Below are positions 41,460 to 52,370 of a DNA stretch of 64,000 nucleotides, one piece after another. The position numbers were made by a program, and so were the translations under genes. Source of the DNA: Xanthobacteraceae bacterium (lineage in GTDB: Bacteria > Pseudomonadota > Alphaproteobacteria > Rhizobiales > Xanthobacteraceae); assembly GCA_030041005.1 (NCBI GenBank), contig JASHOR010000148.1, positions 1 through 64,000 on the forward strand, written 5' to 3'. Below the pieces are notes generated by a model, which was not told the DNA's origin, made no database searches, and was given only the letters and a program-made list of their open reading frames with translations. How positions within the stretch are numbered: the first letter of the stretch is position 1; every line of letters starts with the position of its first letter.

Positions 41460-44400
41460 ATGGCGATGGGCCATCGTGAAAGCGTGGGCGAAAGCCGGCG
41501 AGGGCTGTTTGCACCGAGAATCTATTACTTCCATCCCCTTTCCGCCGGTCCGCGTTCCGTCTGGCCGCAATATCTGCGCCATTACCGGGAGATGGGCTTC
41601 GATCATCTGCTGACCGCACCGCTGTTCGCGCCCGGTGCTGCTGGCGACCTGTTTCTGACCGCAGACCATGACAGGATTCATCCCGCCATCGATGATTCGC
41701 TCGGCGCCGATCAAGCCATCGCCGAACTGGCGCGGGATTGCCGCACGGCCGGCCTCAATCTTCTACTCGATATCGTAGTCGGTCGGATAGCGCAGGATGC
41801 TGGCGTGGTGCAATCGCACCCGGAGTGGTTTTCCAGCGACAAAATCAATGGCCGTGTCGTCGACCCGCGGAGCGCGCTGCCGCAACCCGCTGCGGCCTAT
41901 TTACGCTTCGACGAAAGCTCGACCGACCGCGCAGTCGAGTGGTGGATCGAACGCCTTCTTCGTCTGTCGCGCACAGGCGTTTCGGGATTCTGCTGTTCGC
42001 AGCCGCAACTGGTGCCGCGCGACGTTTGGCGGCGCGTCATCTCAGCGGTAGCGCGGGACTTTGCCGACATTCGCTTCATGGCCTGGACGCCGGGTCTGAG
42101 CTGGACGGAGATCGCAGCGCTGCGAGGAATAGGGTTCGATGGTGCCTTCTCCTCGGCACCCTGGTGGGACGGACGCGCCGGCTGGTTTGTTGAGGAACGC
42201 GAAATGTTGCGCGGAATAGGCTCGGTCGTTGCCTCACCGGAGGCTCCATTCGGGCCGCGACTGGCCCGGCAATTGGGCGACGCCGAGGACCCGATCCCGA
42301 TTTACAGGCATATGGTGCGGCGTGCGGCTGCCATCGGTGACGGACTCCTGGTGCCGATGGGGTTCGAATATGGATCGGCCAGGGATATGGATGCGCGCCA
42401 GGCAGGCCTCAGCGAAATCCCGCTTGTGCCGCCAAAAGGCAATGTCGATGTGTCGGCGGAAATTCGCGAGGCCAACACGCTGAGCGAGCAACTGGCCGCG
42501 TTTGGCGTCGATGGACAAATGCGCGCGCTGACCGATCCTGCCGAGCCCGTGACGGCTCTTCTACGTTCCGATGGACCGACACTGCGCGGAGCGGCGGCGC
42601 CCGTCGTCATCGTCATCAATTCCGAACTGCGGCGCGAAATGCCATTGCCGATCACTCTTGAGCCACTGCCGCCTGCGGCAGGCGTCGGTCTGACGGCAGA
42701 CAAGACGATCGCCGCCGATCGCGATATGAACGCGCCGCTGGCAGCGGGCGAAATTCGCGTGCTCCAGACGCATCGGAGCGAACCGATCAAGCTCGCCCAG
42801 CCGGAGAGCCAACCGAAGAAGCTCGTTACTGCTCCACGCATCGTGATCGACAATGTCGTTCCGAGCGTCGACGGCGGGCGGTTCGCGGCGAAGCGCGTGA
42901 TTGGCGAACGGGTGACTATCGAGGCTGACGTCTTTGCCGACGGTCGCGAGGTGCTCAACGTCGAGCTGCTCTGGCGCAGCGCGAACCGCAGGGACTGGTG
43001 GCGGTCGCCGATGCACCTCACCAACAATGATCGATGGCAGGCGACGATACTGCCGCAGCGGATCGGCCGGTATGAATTCACGGTAGAGGCATGGCTGGAC
43101 GGGTACGCTACGCTGGTTCGCGACGTTGAATTGAAACGCGCAGCAGGGGTAGACATCGCCAACGAAATCGTCGAAGCGCGGGCCATTCTCGAGCGAGCCG
43201 GCGAGCGCGTAAACTGCGGCGCCCGCGTGGTCATTGCCGGCGCCCTGAAATGGCTCGCCGACGCGTCGCCCGAGGCGAGCGCCGATATCCTGCTGACGCC
43301 CGACCTGCGCGAGGTGATGTACGAAGCCGAAGAACGCGAGTTCGTTTGCCGCCGCAAGCCGGCCTTTCCGCTGGATATCGAACGCCCGCAAGCGCTGTTC
43401 GCGACCTGGTACGAACTGTTTCCCCGTTCGGCTTCCAGCACGCCCGACCGTCACGGCACGCTCGACGATGTCATCGGCCGGCTGCCTGCTCTGCAGGAGA
43501 TGGGCTTCGACGTGCTCTATCTGCCGCCGATCCATCCGATCGGCACGACCAACCGCAAGGGCAAGAACAACGCCCTGCATGCGGACCCGAGCGATGTCGG
43601 CAGTCCCTACGCAATCGGCAGCAGTGAGGGCGGACACACCGCGATCCATCCTGCGCTGGGCACGATCGAGGATTTCCGGCGGCTGCAAGCGGCTGCCACA
43701 GCGCACGGCATGGAACTGGCCCTCGACTTTGCCATTCAATGTTCCCCCGACCATCCTTGGCTTAAGGACCATCCGGAATGGTTCGACTGGCGTCCCGACG
43801 GCTCTATCCGCTACGCCGAGAACCCTCCCAAAAAATACGAAGACATCGTCAATGTGGATTTCTATGCGAAGCGAGCCATCCCCGACCTCTGGTTCGCCTT
43901 GCGCGACATCGTCCAATTCTGGGTCAACGAAGGCGTGCGGATTTTCCGAGTCGACAACCCGCACACCAAGCCCCTGCCCTTCTGGGAATGGCTCATTGCC
44001 GAGGTGCGGTCGCAGCATCCGGAGGTGATCTTTCTGTCGGAAGCCTTCACCCGTCCCAAAATGATGTATCGGCTGGCCAAGGTCGGCTTTTCTCAGTCGT
44101 ATAGCTACTTCACGTGGCGCAACGCCAAGCAGGAGCTTACCGACTATTTCACCGAGCTGACAGCCTCCGAGGTCAAGGAATTCTTCCGCCCGCATCTGTT
44201 CGTCAATACGCCGGACATCAATCCGACCTTCCTGCAAACGTCCGGCCGTCCCGGCTTTCTCATTCGCGCTGCTCTGGCGGCCACCCTTTCCGGATTATGG
44301 GGGGTGTATTCCGGCTTCGAGCTGTGCGAGTCCGCGGCGCCAGCCGACCGCGAGGAATACCTCGACTCGGAGAAATATCAGATACGCACGCGCCAATATG

Positions 44401-44771
44401 ATGCGCCTGGAAACATCGTCGCCGAGATCACCCAGCTCAATCGCATACGCAAGTCTCACCTGGCGCTGCAGACTCACCTGGGGCTGCGCTTCTATTCGGC
44501 GCACAACGACCAGGTGATCTTCTATGGCAAGCCATCGCCGACCGGACGCAATTTCATTCTGTGCGCAGTCAACCTTGATCCCTTTCACGTCCAGGAGGCC
44601 ACGGTCGAAGTGCCGCTGTGGGAATGGAATCTGGCGGACTCCGCGAGCTTTGCGGTTCACGATCTGATGCGCGACAGCAAAACCGTCCGCTCCGGAAAAC
44701 TGCAACGCCTTCGTCTCGACCCGGCGGAACTACCATTCCTGATCTGGCGTATCGCACCATTGGGGGCCTGA
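41460..44771 (+). CDS. glgE: GlgE alpha-1,4-glucan:maltose-1-phosphate maltosyltransferase with a degenerate amylase-like N-terminal module
   Basis: About 1103 residues, against ~700 for mycobacterial GlgE. The C-terminal ~650 residues are GlgE: APRIVIDNVVPSVDGGRFAA, MGFDVLYLPPIHPIG, EGVRIFRVDNPHTKPLPFWE (nucleophile Asp), VIFLSEAFTRPKMM (acid Glu) and FVNTPDINPTFLQ. It extends glucans with maltose-1-phosphate. The N-terminal ~450 residues resemble a GH13 barrel (FDHLLTAPLFAPG, LNLLLDIVVGRI) but the nucleophile motif is GVSGFCCSQ and the acid position FMAWTPGLSW, so it is probably inactive. ATG 41460 is likely; ATG 41379 is possible. The stop is 2 bp before treS. Confidence 0.9.
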   Translation: MAMGHRESVGESRRGLFAPRIYYFHPLSAGPRSVWPQYLRHYREMGFDHLLTAPLFAPGAAGDLFLTADHDRIHPAIDDSLGADQAIAELARDCRTAGLNLLLDIVVGRIAQDAGVVQSHPEWFSSDKINGRVVDPRSALPQPAAAYLRFDESSTDRAVEWWIERLLRLSRTGVSGFCCSQPQLVPRDVWRRVISAVARDFADIRFMAWTPGLSWTEIAALRGIGFDGAFSSAPWWDGRAGWFVEEREMLRGIGSVVASPEAPFGPRLARQLGDAEDPIPIYRHMVRRAAAIGDGLLVPMGFEYGSARDMDARQAGLSEIPLVPPKGNVDVSAEIREANTLSEQLAAFGVDGQMRALTDPAEPVTALLRSDGPTLRGAAAPVVIVINSELRREMPLPITLEPLPPAAGVGLTADKTIAADRDMNAPLAAGEIRVLQTHRSEPIKLAQPESQPKKLVTAPRIVIDNVVPSVDGGRFAAKRVIGERVTIEADVFADGREVLNVELLWRSANRRDWWRSPMHLTNNDRWQATILPQRIGRYEFTVEAWLDGYATLVRDVELKRAAGVDIANEIVEARAILERAGERVNCGARVVIAGALKWLADASPEASADILLTPDLREVMYEAEEREFVCRRKPAFPLDIERPQALFATWYELFPRSASSTPDRHGTLDDVIGRLPALQEMGFDVLYLPPIHPIGTTNRKGKNNALHADPSDVGSPYAIGSSEGGHTAIHPALGTIEDFRRLQAAATAHGMELALDFAIQCSPDHPWLKDHPEWFDWRPDGSIRYAENPPKKYEDIVNVDFYAKRAIPDLWFALRDIVQFWVNEGVRIFRVDNPHTKPLPFWEWLIAEVRSQHPEVIFLSEAFTRPKMMYRLAKVGFSQSYSYFTWRNAKQELTDYFTELTASEVKEFFRPHLFVNTPDINPTFLQTSGRPGFLIRAALAATLSGLWGVYSGFELCESAAPADREEYLDSEKYQIRTRQYDAPGNIVAEITQLNRIRKSHLALQTHLGLRFYSAHNDQVIFYGKPSPTGRNFILCAVNLDPFHVQEATVEVPLWEWNLADSASFAVHDLMRDSKTVRSGKLQRLRLDPAELPFLIWRIAPLGA

Positions 44772-44773
44772 CC

Positions 44774-47700
44774 GTGGATGCCCAATCAGCAAAAGAGACC
44801 ACGCAGACCGATCGCCTCTGGTACAAGGATGCTTGCATCTATCAATTGCACGTCAAGTCCTTCTGCGACAGCAACAACGATGGGATCGGAGATTTTCCCG
44901 GACTCATTTCAAAACTCGACTATATTTCCGACCTCGGCGCCAACGCGATCTGGCTACTCCCGTTCTACCCCTCGCCGCTGCTGGACGACGGGTACGACAT
45001 CAGCGAATACCGCAACGTCCATCCGGATTACGGCACGCTCGCCGACTTCCGCCAGTTTGTGCGTGCGGCCCATGCTCGCGGCATCCGGGTGATAACCGAA
45101 CTGGTCGTCAACCACACGTCGGATCAGCATCATTGGTTTCAGCGCGCGCGACGGGCCAAGCCCGGTTCGTCGCACCGCAACTTCTACGTATGGTCCAACA
45201 CCGATCAGAAATATGCCGACACGCGCGTCATCTTCGTCGACACCGAGCGCTCCAATTGGACATGGGATCCGATGGCTGGCGCCTATTACTGGCACCGCTT
45301 CTACTCCCACCAGCCGGATCTGAATTTCGATAATCCGCAGGTGCTGCGGGCCGTCTTGAGCGTAATGCGCTTCTGGCTGCAGATGGGAGTCGACGGCCTG
45401 CGGCTCGATGCGGTCCCCTATCTGGTCGAGCGCGAAGGCACCACGAACGAAAATCTGCCGGAGACTCACGCGGTCCTCAAGCGATTCCGCGCGGAGGTCG
45501 ACACGGCGTTTCCCGGCCGAATGCTGCTCGCGGAAGTCAATCAATGGCCGGAAGACACGAAAGACTATTTCGGCGACGGCGACGAATGCCACATGGCCTT
45601 CCATTTTCCGCTGATGCCGCGCATGTACATGGCGATCGCGCGCGAGGACCGCTTTCCGGTCAGCGACATCATCCGTCAGACCCCGCCTATTCCCAATAAT
45701 TGCCAATGGGCGACCTTTTTGCGCAACCATGACGAGCTGACGCTCGAAATGGTGACCGACAATGAACGCGATTATCTATGGCAGACCTACGCCGCCGATC
45801 GACGCGCGCGCCTCAATTTGGGGATCCGTCGCCGGCTGTCGCCACTGTTGGAACGCGACCGCCGCCGTATCGAGTTGATGAACAGCCTTCTGCTTTCGTT
45901 GCTGGGAACTCCGGTGATCTATTACGGCGACGAGATCGGCATGGGCGACAACATCCACCTGGGCGATCGCAATGGAGTGCGGACGCCGATGCAGTGGTCA
46001 CCCGACCGCAATGGAGGATTCTCGCGTGCCGATCCGGCGACGCTCGCTTCACCGCCGATCATGGATCCGCTTTACGGCTATGGCGCCGTTAATGTCGAAG
46101 CGCAAACGCGCGACTCGCACTCGCTGCTCAATTGGATGCGGCGAATGCTCGCGGTGCGCCGCCGCCACCCGGCGTTCGGTCGCGGAACGCTGACGTTCCT
46201 CTATCCAAAGAATCGCAAGATTCTTGCATTCCTGCGCGAGTACGAGGGCGAGACTTTGCTGTGTGTCGCAAACCTCGCGCACAGCCATCAAGCTGTGGAA
46301 CTCGATCTGTCCGCTTTCGTCGGTCGCGTTCCAGTGGAACTTAGCGCCGGTACGTCGTTTCCTCCCATTGGAGAGCTCACCTATCTGCTGACGCTGCCGC
46401 CTTACGGATTTTATTGGTTCGTGTTGGGAACGGCTAGCGATTGGCCAGCGTGGCATACGCCGGCGCCTGACCCGTTGCCGGAATTCATGACGCTTGTCGT
46501 TCGCAAACGCCTGGCCGACACTCTCTCGACGCCCGATCGAGACGCCGTCGAGCGCGACGTACTTCCTCAATATGTTGCCAAGCGCCGCTGGTTCGGGCTC
46601 AAGGACGAAAAAATAGAGTCGACGCGACTAGCCCGCCTGACCGATGTCGGAGGCGCCGACGAAGAGCTTTTGCTGGGCGAAATCGAAGTCAAAACCAAGG
46701 CCGGCACGACGCTCTGGTCGCTCCCGCTCGCGATCCATTGGGAGGACGAACCCACCGCGGCGCTGCCGAGTCGCCTCGCCTTGGCCCGCGTGCGCCAACA
46801 TCGACGTGTCGGCCTGCTCACGGACGGCTTCGCGGTCGCAAGCTTTGCGCGTCGCTTCGTCGAGGCGCTGGCATCGGACAGGGAATTCAAGCAGGCCGAC
46901 GGCGTGTTGCGCTTCCGCAGCACGCCGGCTGGAGGAGATCGGCTTAGACTCCCGTCTGACGCGGAGGTGAGCTGGCTGGCGGCGGAGCAGTCGAACAGTT
47001 CCCTCACCATCGGCGACAGGGTCATGCTGAAAATCTACCGGCGCATCTCGCCGGGCGAGCACCCCGAAGCCGAAATGGAACGCTATTTGACCGCGCAAGG
47101 GTTTGCACATGCGCCGGCGCTGCTCGGTGACGTCGTGCGGATCGCGACCGACGGAACGCCTCACACGTTGGCTGTGGTGCTCGGCTTCATTCGCAATCAA
47201 GGCGATGCATGGTCCTGGACGCTTGATCAACTCAAGCGTGCCCTTGACCAGGTCGTCGCCGCGCCGAACGCCACGCCCGACATCGAACTTGCCGATTTGG
47301 AAGCCTTCATGACCACGATCGGCAGGCGCCTCGGCGAAATGCATGCGATCTTTGCCCGTGAGACCTCCGACCAAGCCTTCGCCCCGCAGCGCGCCAACGC
47401 AAAGAATGCGGCACAGTGGGCGGAAAAGATCGGGGAACGCCTCGTCAAGGCCTTGGCGTCGCTCGAAAGCCGGGACGCCTGGGAACGCGATCAGGACCGC
47501 GAGCGCGCCCATTCGATACTTGGCCTGCGCGAGCCGATGATCGGCACGCTGCGGCGGCTCGCCAAGAACGGCGACGGCGCGCCGATGCTCCGCATCCACG
47601 GCGATTTTCATTTAGGCCAGGTCCTTGTCGCCAGCGGCGATGCCTACATCATCGACTTCGAAGGCGAACCGGTGACCCCTATCGAAGAGCGACGGGCCAA

Positions 47701-48061
47701 GGCGAGCCCGCTGCGCGACGTGGCGGGGCTGCTGCGTTCGATCGACTATGCGGGCGCCACCTTGATGGATCGCAGCGACGCCAACGTCATTCCGCTTGAC
47801 GAAGGACGGCGGGATCAGTTCATCGCCCGTTTCCGGCGCCGCGCCTCGCAAGCGTTTTTGCGCGGCTATTGGGCGGCAAGCCCGTTGCGCGACACGACGG
47901 AGACGCACGCGCTACTTGACCTCTTTCTGCTTGAAAAGGCGGCTTACGAAATTGTTTACGAGGCCGCGAACCGGCCGAATTGGATCGCGGTGCCGCTCGC
48001 GGGACTGTCGCGGCTCTCCTCGCGAATCCTCAAGACGCAAACGACGGCAAGCCATGCCTAA
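44774..48061 (+). CDS. treS: Trehalose synthase-maltokinase fusion (TreS-Mak)
   Basis: 1095 residues. Residues ~1-560 are TreS (GH13): [52 protein letters not shown] (nucleophile Asp), [11 protein letters not shown] (Glu), [12 protein letters not shown] (Asp). It isomerises trehalose and maltose. Residues ~580-1095 are maltokinase, ending with [20 protein letters not shown] then IDFEGEP, the aminoglycoside kinase-like catalytic loop; it makes the maltose-1-phosphate used by GlgE. The GTG 44774 follows GGGGG and the glgE stop. The fusion is known in other bacteria. Confidence 0.95.
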   Translation: MDAQSAKETTQTDRLWYKDACIYQLHVKSFCDSNNDGIGDFPGLISKLDYISDLGANAIWLLPFYPSPLLDDGYDISEYRNVHPDYGTLADFRQFVRAAHARGIRVITELVVNHTSDQHHWFQRARRAKPGSSHRNFYVWSNTDQKYADTRVIFVDTERSNWTWDPMAGAYYWHRFYSHQPDLNFDNPQVLRAVLSVMRFWLQMGVDGLRLDAVPYLVEREGTTNENLPETHAVLKRFRAEVDTAFPGRMLLAEVNQWPEDTKDYFGDGDECHMAFHFPLMPRMYMAIAREDRFPVSDIIRQTPPIPNNCQWATFLRNHDELTLEMVTDNERDYLWQTYAADRRARLNLGIRRRLSPLLERDRRRIELMNSLLLSLLGTPVIYYGDEIGMGDNIHLGDRNGVRTPMQWSPDRNGGFSRADPATLASPPIMDPLYGYGAVNVEAQTRDSHSLLNWMRRMLAVRRRHPAFGRGTLTFLYPKNRKILAFLREYEGETLLCVANLAHSHQAVELDLSAFVGRVPVELSAGTSFPPIGELTYLLTLPPYGFYWFVLGTASDWPAWHTPAPDPLPEFMTLVVRKRLADTLSTPDRDAVERDVLPQYVAKRRWFGLKDEKIESTRLARLTDVGGADEELLLGEIEVKTKAGTTLWSLPLAIHWEDEPTAALPSRLALARVRQHRRVGLLTDGFAVASFARRFVEALASDREFKQADGVLRFRSTPAGGDRLRLPSDAEVSWLAAEQSNSSLTIGDRVMLKIYRRISPGEHPEAEMERYLTAQGFAHAPALLGDVVRIATDGTPHTLAVVLGFIRNQGDAWSWTLDQLKRALDQVVAAPNATPDIELADLEAFMTTIGRRLGEMHAIFARETSDQAFAPQRANAKNAAQWAEKIGERLVKALASLESRDAWERDQDRERAHSILGLREPMIGTLRRLAKNGDGAPMLRIHGDFHLGQVLVASGDAYIIDFEGEPVTPIEERRAKASPLRDVAGLLRSIDYAGATLMDRSDANVIPLDEGRRDQFIARFRRRASQAFLRGYWAASPLRDTTETHALLDLFLLEKAAYEIVYEAANRPNWIAVPLAGLSRLSSRILKTQTTASHA

Positions 48062-50258
48062 GGCGCGCGTGAGGGCCTCCTGGCAGCTCGACGCCGCTTC
48101 GGCGCGCGCGCTTGCGCAAGCAGCCCATGGCGATCCTTTCGCCGTGCTCGGTCCCCACGACACCATTGACGGTCGGGTCGTTCGCGCGTGCCTGCCGGGG
48201 GCGACAAAGGTCGAGGTGTTGCGTCACGACGGCAGCGTCATGGGGCTCCTTGAACCCGGCGAGGAGCACGGCCTGTTCGAAAATCTCATTCGCGACAGCG
48301 CGCCCTATCGGCTGCGGATCACGTGGCCCGACGCAGTTCAAGAAACCGAGGATCCCTATGCGTTCGGGCCGCTGCTCGGCGACATCGACCTTCATCTTTT
48401 CAACGAAGGCCGCCATTTCGGATTGGCGCATTGCCTGGGCGCGCAGCCGATGCAGATCGACGGCGTCAACGGAGTCCGCTTCGCCGTATGGGCGCCCAAT
48501 GCCTCGCGGGTCGGTGTGGTGGGAGATTTCAACTCGTGGGATCGGCGGCGCCATCCAATGCGACTTCGTCATCCCGCGGGCGTCTGGGAATTGTTCATTC
48601 CGCACGTCACATCCGGCTCCCGCTACAAATACGACATTCGCGGGCCCGGCGGCGCCGAAATGCCGTGGAAAGCTGATCCGGTCGCCCGTCAGACGGAAGC
48701 GCCACCGAACACTGCGTCGATCGTACCGCTGCCGGATCGGCATCATTGGCACGATCAGCGATGGATGCGAGAACGCGCGCAGCGCCAGGCCGCAGATGCG
48801 CCGATCGCCATCTATGAAGTGCATCTCGGCTCGTGGCTTGGTCCGGATCGGGACGGCGCCGAAAATTCGCACTGGGATTTTGCCGTCCGGCGATTGGTAC
48901 CTTATCTGGTCGAGACCGGCTTCACCCACGTCGAGCTTCTGCCGGTAACCGAGCATCCCTTCGGCGGCTCGTGGGGCTACCAGCCCGTGGCGTTGTTCGC
49001 GCCGACGGCACGCTATGGCCCACCGCAGGGCCTTTCGCGCTTCGTCGATGCGCTTCATGCCGCGGGCATCGGTATCATACTTGACTGGGTGCCGGCACAC
49101 TTTCCCACCGACGCGCATGGTCTGGCGCGATTCGACGGCACCGCGCTCTACGAGCATCTCGATCCGCGCGAGGGACTGCATCGCGACTGGAATACCTACG
49201 TTTACAATTTCGGCCGGCGCGAGGTGCAGGGCTTTCTGATCGCGAGCGCCCTCTATTGGCTCGAACATTTTCATGTCGATGGACTGCGCGTCGACGCGGT
49301 GGCTTCGATGCTGTACCGGGACTATAGCCGCCGCACAGGCGAATGGATTCCCAACGTCCACGGCGGTCGTGAGAATCTGGAAGCAATCGGCTTTCTGCGC
49401 CATCTCAACGCCGTCGTCGCCGAGCGTTGTCCGGGCGCAATCGTGATCGCCGAGGAGTCGACAGCGTGGCCCGGCGTGAGCCGGCCCATTTCGAGCGGCG
49501 GACTGGGGTTCTCCTACAAATGGAATATGGGTTGGATGCACGACACGCTTCGGTACATGGAGAAGGAACCAATCCATCGGCAGTATCATCATCACGACAT
49601 GACATTCGGATTGCTGTATGCATTTTCGGAAAATTTCATTCTGCCGCTGTCGCACGATGAAGTCGTTTACGGAAAGCGATCACTGATCGGCAAAATGCCA
49701 GGCGATCGGTGGCAGCGTTTCGCCAATCTTCGCGCCTATTTCGGTTTCATGTGGGGTCATCCCGGCAAGAAGCTTTTGTTCATGGGCGGCGAATTCGCCC
49801 AGGAGCGCGAATGGAACCACGACCGCCCGCTGGACTGGGACCTGATCGGCGTGCCGGAGCACGCGGGCATTCAGCGCCTGGTCGGCGATCTGAATCGCCT
49901 TTACGCGCGCGAGCCTGCCCTGCATCGGCGCGACTGCGAGGGCAGCGGCTTTGCCTGGACGGTGGGCGACGATGGCTCCAATTCGGTGTTCGCGTTCCTT
50001 CGCTTCGCGGCCGAGCAGCAGCCGGTTCTCGTCGTCAGCAACATGACGCCGGTGCCGCGTGAACACTACCGCATCGGTGTCCCGCACGGCGGCCCCTGGC
50101 ACGAAATCCTCAATACCGATTCCGGCTATTACGGAGGATCAAACGTGGGGAATTCCGGCAAGGTCGCGGCTTCGGCGATTGGGGCACACGGTCAACCGTA
50201 CTCGCTGGAGCTCGTGCTGCCGCCGCTGGCGACGATCTTTCTGCGCCATGAGGGATGA
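48054..50258 (+). CDS. glgB: 1,4-alpha-glucan branching enzyme
   Basis: 734 residues, the common GlgB length. Two N-terminal CBM48-type domains ([30 protein letters not shown]) precede the GH13 barrel: [53 protein letters not shown] (nucleophile Asp), [11 protein letters not shown] (Glu), [15 protein letters not shown] (Asp). Introduces alpha-1,6 branches into the glucan made by GlgE. ATG 48054 overlaps the treS stop by 8 bp. Confidence 0.96.
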   Translation: MPKARVRASWQLDAASARALAQAAHGDPFAVLGPHDTIDGRVVRACLPGATKVEVLRHDGSVMGLLEPGEEHGLFENLIRDSAPYRLRITWPDAVQETEDPYAFGPLLGDIDLHLFNEGRHFGLAHCLGAQPMQIDGVNGVRFAVWAPNASRVGVVGDFNSWDRRRHPMRLRHPAGVWELFIPHVTSGSRYKYDIRGPGGAEMPWKADPVARQTEAPPNTASIVPLPDRHHWHDQRWMRERAQRQAADAPIAIYEVHLGSWLGPDRDGAENSHWDFAVRRLVPYLVETGFTHVELLPVTEHPFGGSWGYQPVALFAPTARYGPPQGLSRFVDALHAAGIGIILDWVPAHFPTDAHGLARFDGTALYEHLDPREGLHRDWNTYVYNFGRREVQGFLIASALYWLEHFHVDGLRVDAVASMLYRDYSRRTGEWIPNVHGGRENLEAIGFLRHLNAVVAERCPGAIVIAEESTAWPGVSRPISSGGLGFSYKWNMGWMHDTLRYMEKEPIHRQYHHHDMTFGLLYAFSENFILPLSHDEVVYGKRSLIGKMPGDRWQRFANLRAYFGFMWGHPGKKLLFMGGEFAQEREWNHDRPLDWDLIGVPEHAGIQRLVGDLNRLYAREPALHRRDCEGSGFAWTVGDDGSNSVFAFLRFAAEQQPVLVVSNMTPVPREHYRIGVPHGGPWHEILNTDSGYYGGSNVGNSGKVAASAIGAHGQPYSLELVLPPLATIFLRHEG

Positions 50259-50261
50259 GCG

Positions 50262-52370
50262 ATGGCGGCCTTTCCGGCAAAGCTGGAACCGGGCGCGCCG
50301 AATCCACTCGGCGCCACGTGGGATGGCCTCGGCATAAACTTCGCGGTGTTTTCCGCCCACGCCGAGCGGATCGAATTGTGCGTCTTCGATCCCGCTGGGC
50401 GCCGCGAAGTCGCGCGCTACTGGATGCCCGAATGTACCGACGAGGTCTGGCACGGCTATCTGCCCGGTGCACGGATCGGCCTGGTCTATGGCTACAGAGC
50501 CTATGGCCCCTACAACCCGCAAGACGGGCACCGGTTTAATCAAAACAAGCTGTTGCTCGACCCCTACGCCAAGCAGTACGCCGGGACCTTTCGCTGGTCC
50601 GACGCCTTGTTCGGCTACCGCATCCATTCTCCACGGGCGGACCTGTCCTACGACCGCCGCGACAGCGCGCAAGTCATGCTCAAGGCGGTAGTCTGCGACG
50701 ACGTGTTCGACTGGGGGAATGATCGCCATCCCAACGTGCCGTGGTCGGACACGATCATCTATGAGGCGCATGTACGCGGCATGACGATGCTGCGCAACGA
50801 CATTCGCCCCGACGGGCGCGGCACGTTTGCGGCGTTGTCCAGTCCGAACGTCATCCGCCACCTGCAGAAACTCGGCATCACCGCGATCGAGCTGATGCCG
50901 ATTCATGCTTGCGTGCACGACCGCGCGTTGGTTGATCGCGGGCTGAAGAATTACTGGGGCTACAATACGCTGGGCTTTTTCGCGATCGAGCCGCGCTATC
51001 TCTCGGATGGATTGCGCAACGAGATGCGCATCGCGGTACGCCGACTCCACGCCGCGGGCATCGAAGTGATTCTCGATGTTGTTTACAACCACACTGGCGA
51101 AGGAAGCGAGCTGGGTCCCACACTTTCCTTTCGCGGCTTAGACAACGCGAGCTACTACCGGCTCGTCCCCGATAACAAGCGGCATTGCATCAATGATACC
51201 GGCACCGGCAATACGGTGAACCTCTCTCATCCGCGCGTATTGCAGATGGTCATGGACTCGTTGCGCTACTGGGTGACTTCCTTTCATATCGACGGATTTC
51301 GTTTCGATCTCGGCGTCACGCTGGGACGCGAGGCACTCGGGTTCGACCAGGGCGCCGCATTTTTCGACGCGATGCGCCAGGATCCCGTTCTCAATCAGGT
51401 CAAGCTCATCTCGGAGCCATGGGACATCGGCCCCGGCGGCTACCAGCTCGGCAATCATCCGCCGGGATTTGCCGAATGGAACGATCGCTTCCGGGATAGC
51501 ACCCGGCGATTTTGGCGCGGCGATGCCGGACAACGGCCGGAACTCGCCGCGCGTTTGGCCGGCTCCAGCGACCTGTTCGACAAGCGTGCCAGGCGCCCCT
51601 GGGCGTCCGTCAATTTCGTCACCTGCCATGACGGATTTACCCTTGCCGACGTCGTGAGCTTCGCTCACAGGCACAACGAAGCCAACGGAGAAGACAACAA
51701 AGACGGGGCGGCCGAGAATTACTCGGCCAACTACGGCGTTGAAGGCGTAACAAGCGATGCATCAATCCTGGAAACGCGCGCGTGCATTCAACGAGCCATG
51801 ATGGCAACCGTGCTTTTCGCCCAAGGCGCGCCAATGATCCTCGGCGGCGACGAATTCGGCCGCTCCCAGCAGGGAAACAACAACGCCTATTGCCAAGACA
51901 ACCCGCTATCCTGGTGGGACTGGGCGCAGGCGGAGACGGAACCGGGCCGCCAACTCACGGACTTCTTCGGCAAACTCATCGCCATCCGTCGGCAGAATCC
52001 GGCATTGCGCTGGCCGCACTTCCTGCATGGCAAAATCGAACTCGCTCCGGGCATACGCGACATTGCCTGGTTCGGCAGCGACGGCGCAGAAATATCCGAT
52101 CAATCCTGGAAGGATCCGAATCGGCGTCCGCTTTGCCTGCGTCGAGCCCTGATCGAGGAGCAAAGCGCAATATCGCTCTTCAACTTTCTTCTCAATCCGA
52201 CCGCCGAGGATCAATACTTCAATTTGCCTGAACCTGCGCTTCCCGGATTTATTCTGATCGATACCGCGCGGCCCGATGTCGGTGAAATTCCGCTTGCCGA
52301 TAACAAAGTCGCATTGCGCGCGCATAGTGCAGTTCTGACCTGTTCGAAATTTGAAAGATTGACACAGTGA
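50262..52370 (+). CDS. glgX: Glycogen debranching enzyme GlgX (intact copy)
   Basis: 702 residues, full length. CBM48 N-terminus GATWDGLGINFAVFSAHAER, catalytic motifs VILDVVYNHTGEGSELGPT, SFHIDGFRFDLGVTLGRE (nucleophile Asp), LISEPWDIGPGGYQ (Glu), NFVTCHDGFTLADVVSF (Asp) and GGDEFGRSQQGNNNAYCQDN. Cleaves alpha-1,6 links, releasing short malto-oligomers. Starts 3 bp after glgB. The C-terminus (HIDPNRRP-like SWKDPNRRPLCLRRAL) is somewhat diverged from the pseudogene copy at 40526. Confidence 0.95.
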   Translation: MAAFPAKLEPGAPNPLGATWDGLGINFAVFSAHAERIELCVFDPAGRREVARYWMPECTDEVWHGYLPGARIGLVYGYRAYGPYNPQDGHRFNQNKLLLDPYAKQYAGTFRWSDALFGYRIHSPRADLSYDRRDSAQVMLKAVVCDDVFDWGNDRHPNVPWSDTIIYEAHVRGMTMLRNDIRPDGRGTFAALSSPNVIRHLQKLGITAIELMPIHACVHDRALVDRGLKNYWGYNTLGFFAIEPRYLSDGLRNEMRIAVRRLHAAGIEVILDVVYNHTGEGSELGPTLSFRGLDNASYYRLVPDNKRHCINDTGTGNTVNLSHPRVLQMVMDSLRYWVTSFHIDGFRFDLGVTLGREALGFDQGAAFFDAMRQDPVLNQVKLISEPWDIGPGGYQLGNHPPGFAEWNDRFRDSTRRFWRGDAGQRPELAARLAGSSDLFDKRARRPWASVNFVTCHDGFTLADVVSFAHRHNEANGEDNKDGAAENYSANYGVEGVTSDASILETRACIQRAMMATVLFAQGAPMILGGDEFGRSQQGNNNAYCQDNPLSWWDWAQAETEPGRQLTDFFGKLIAIRRQNPALRWPHFLHGKIELAPGIRDIAWFGSDGAEISDQSWKDPNRRPLCLRRALIEEQSAISLFNFLLNPTAEDQYFNLPEPALPGFILIDTARPDVGEIPLADNKVALRAHSAVLTCSKFERLTQ

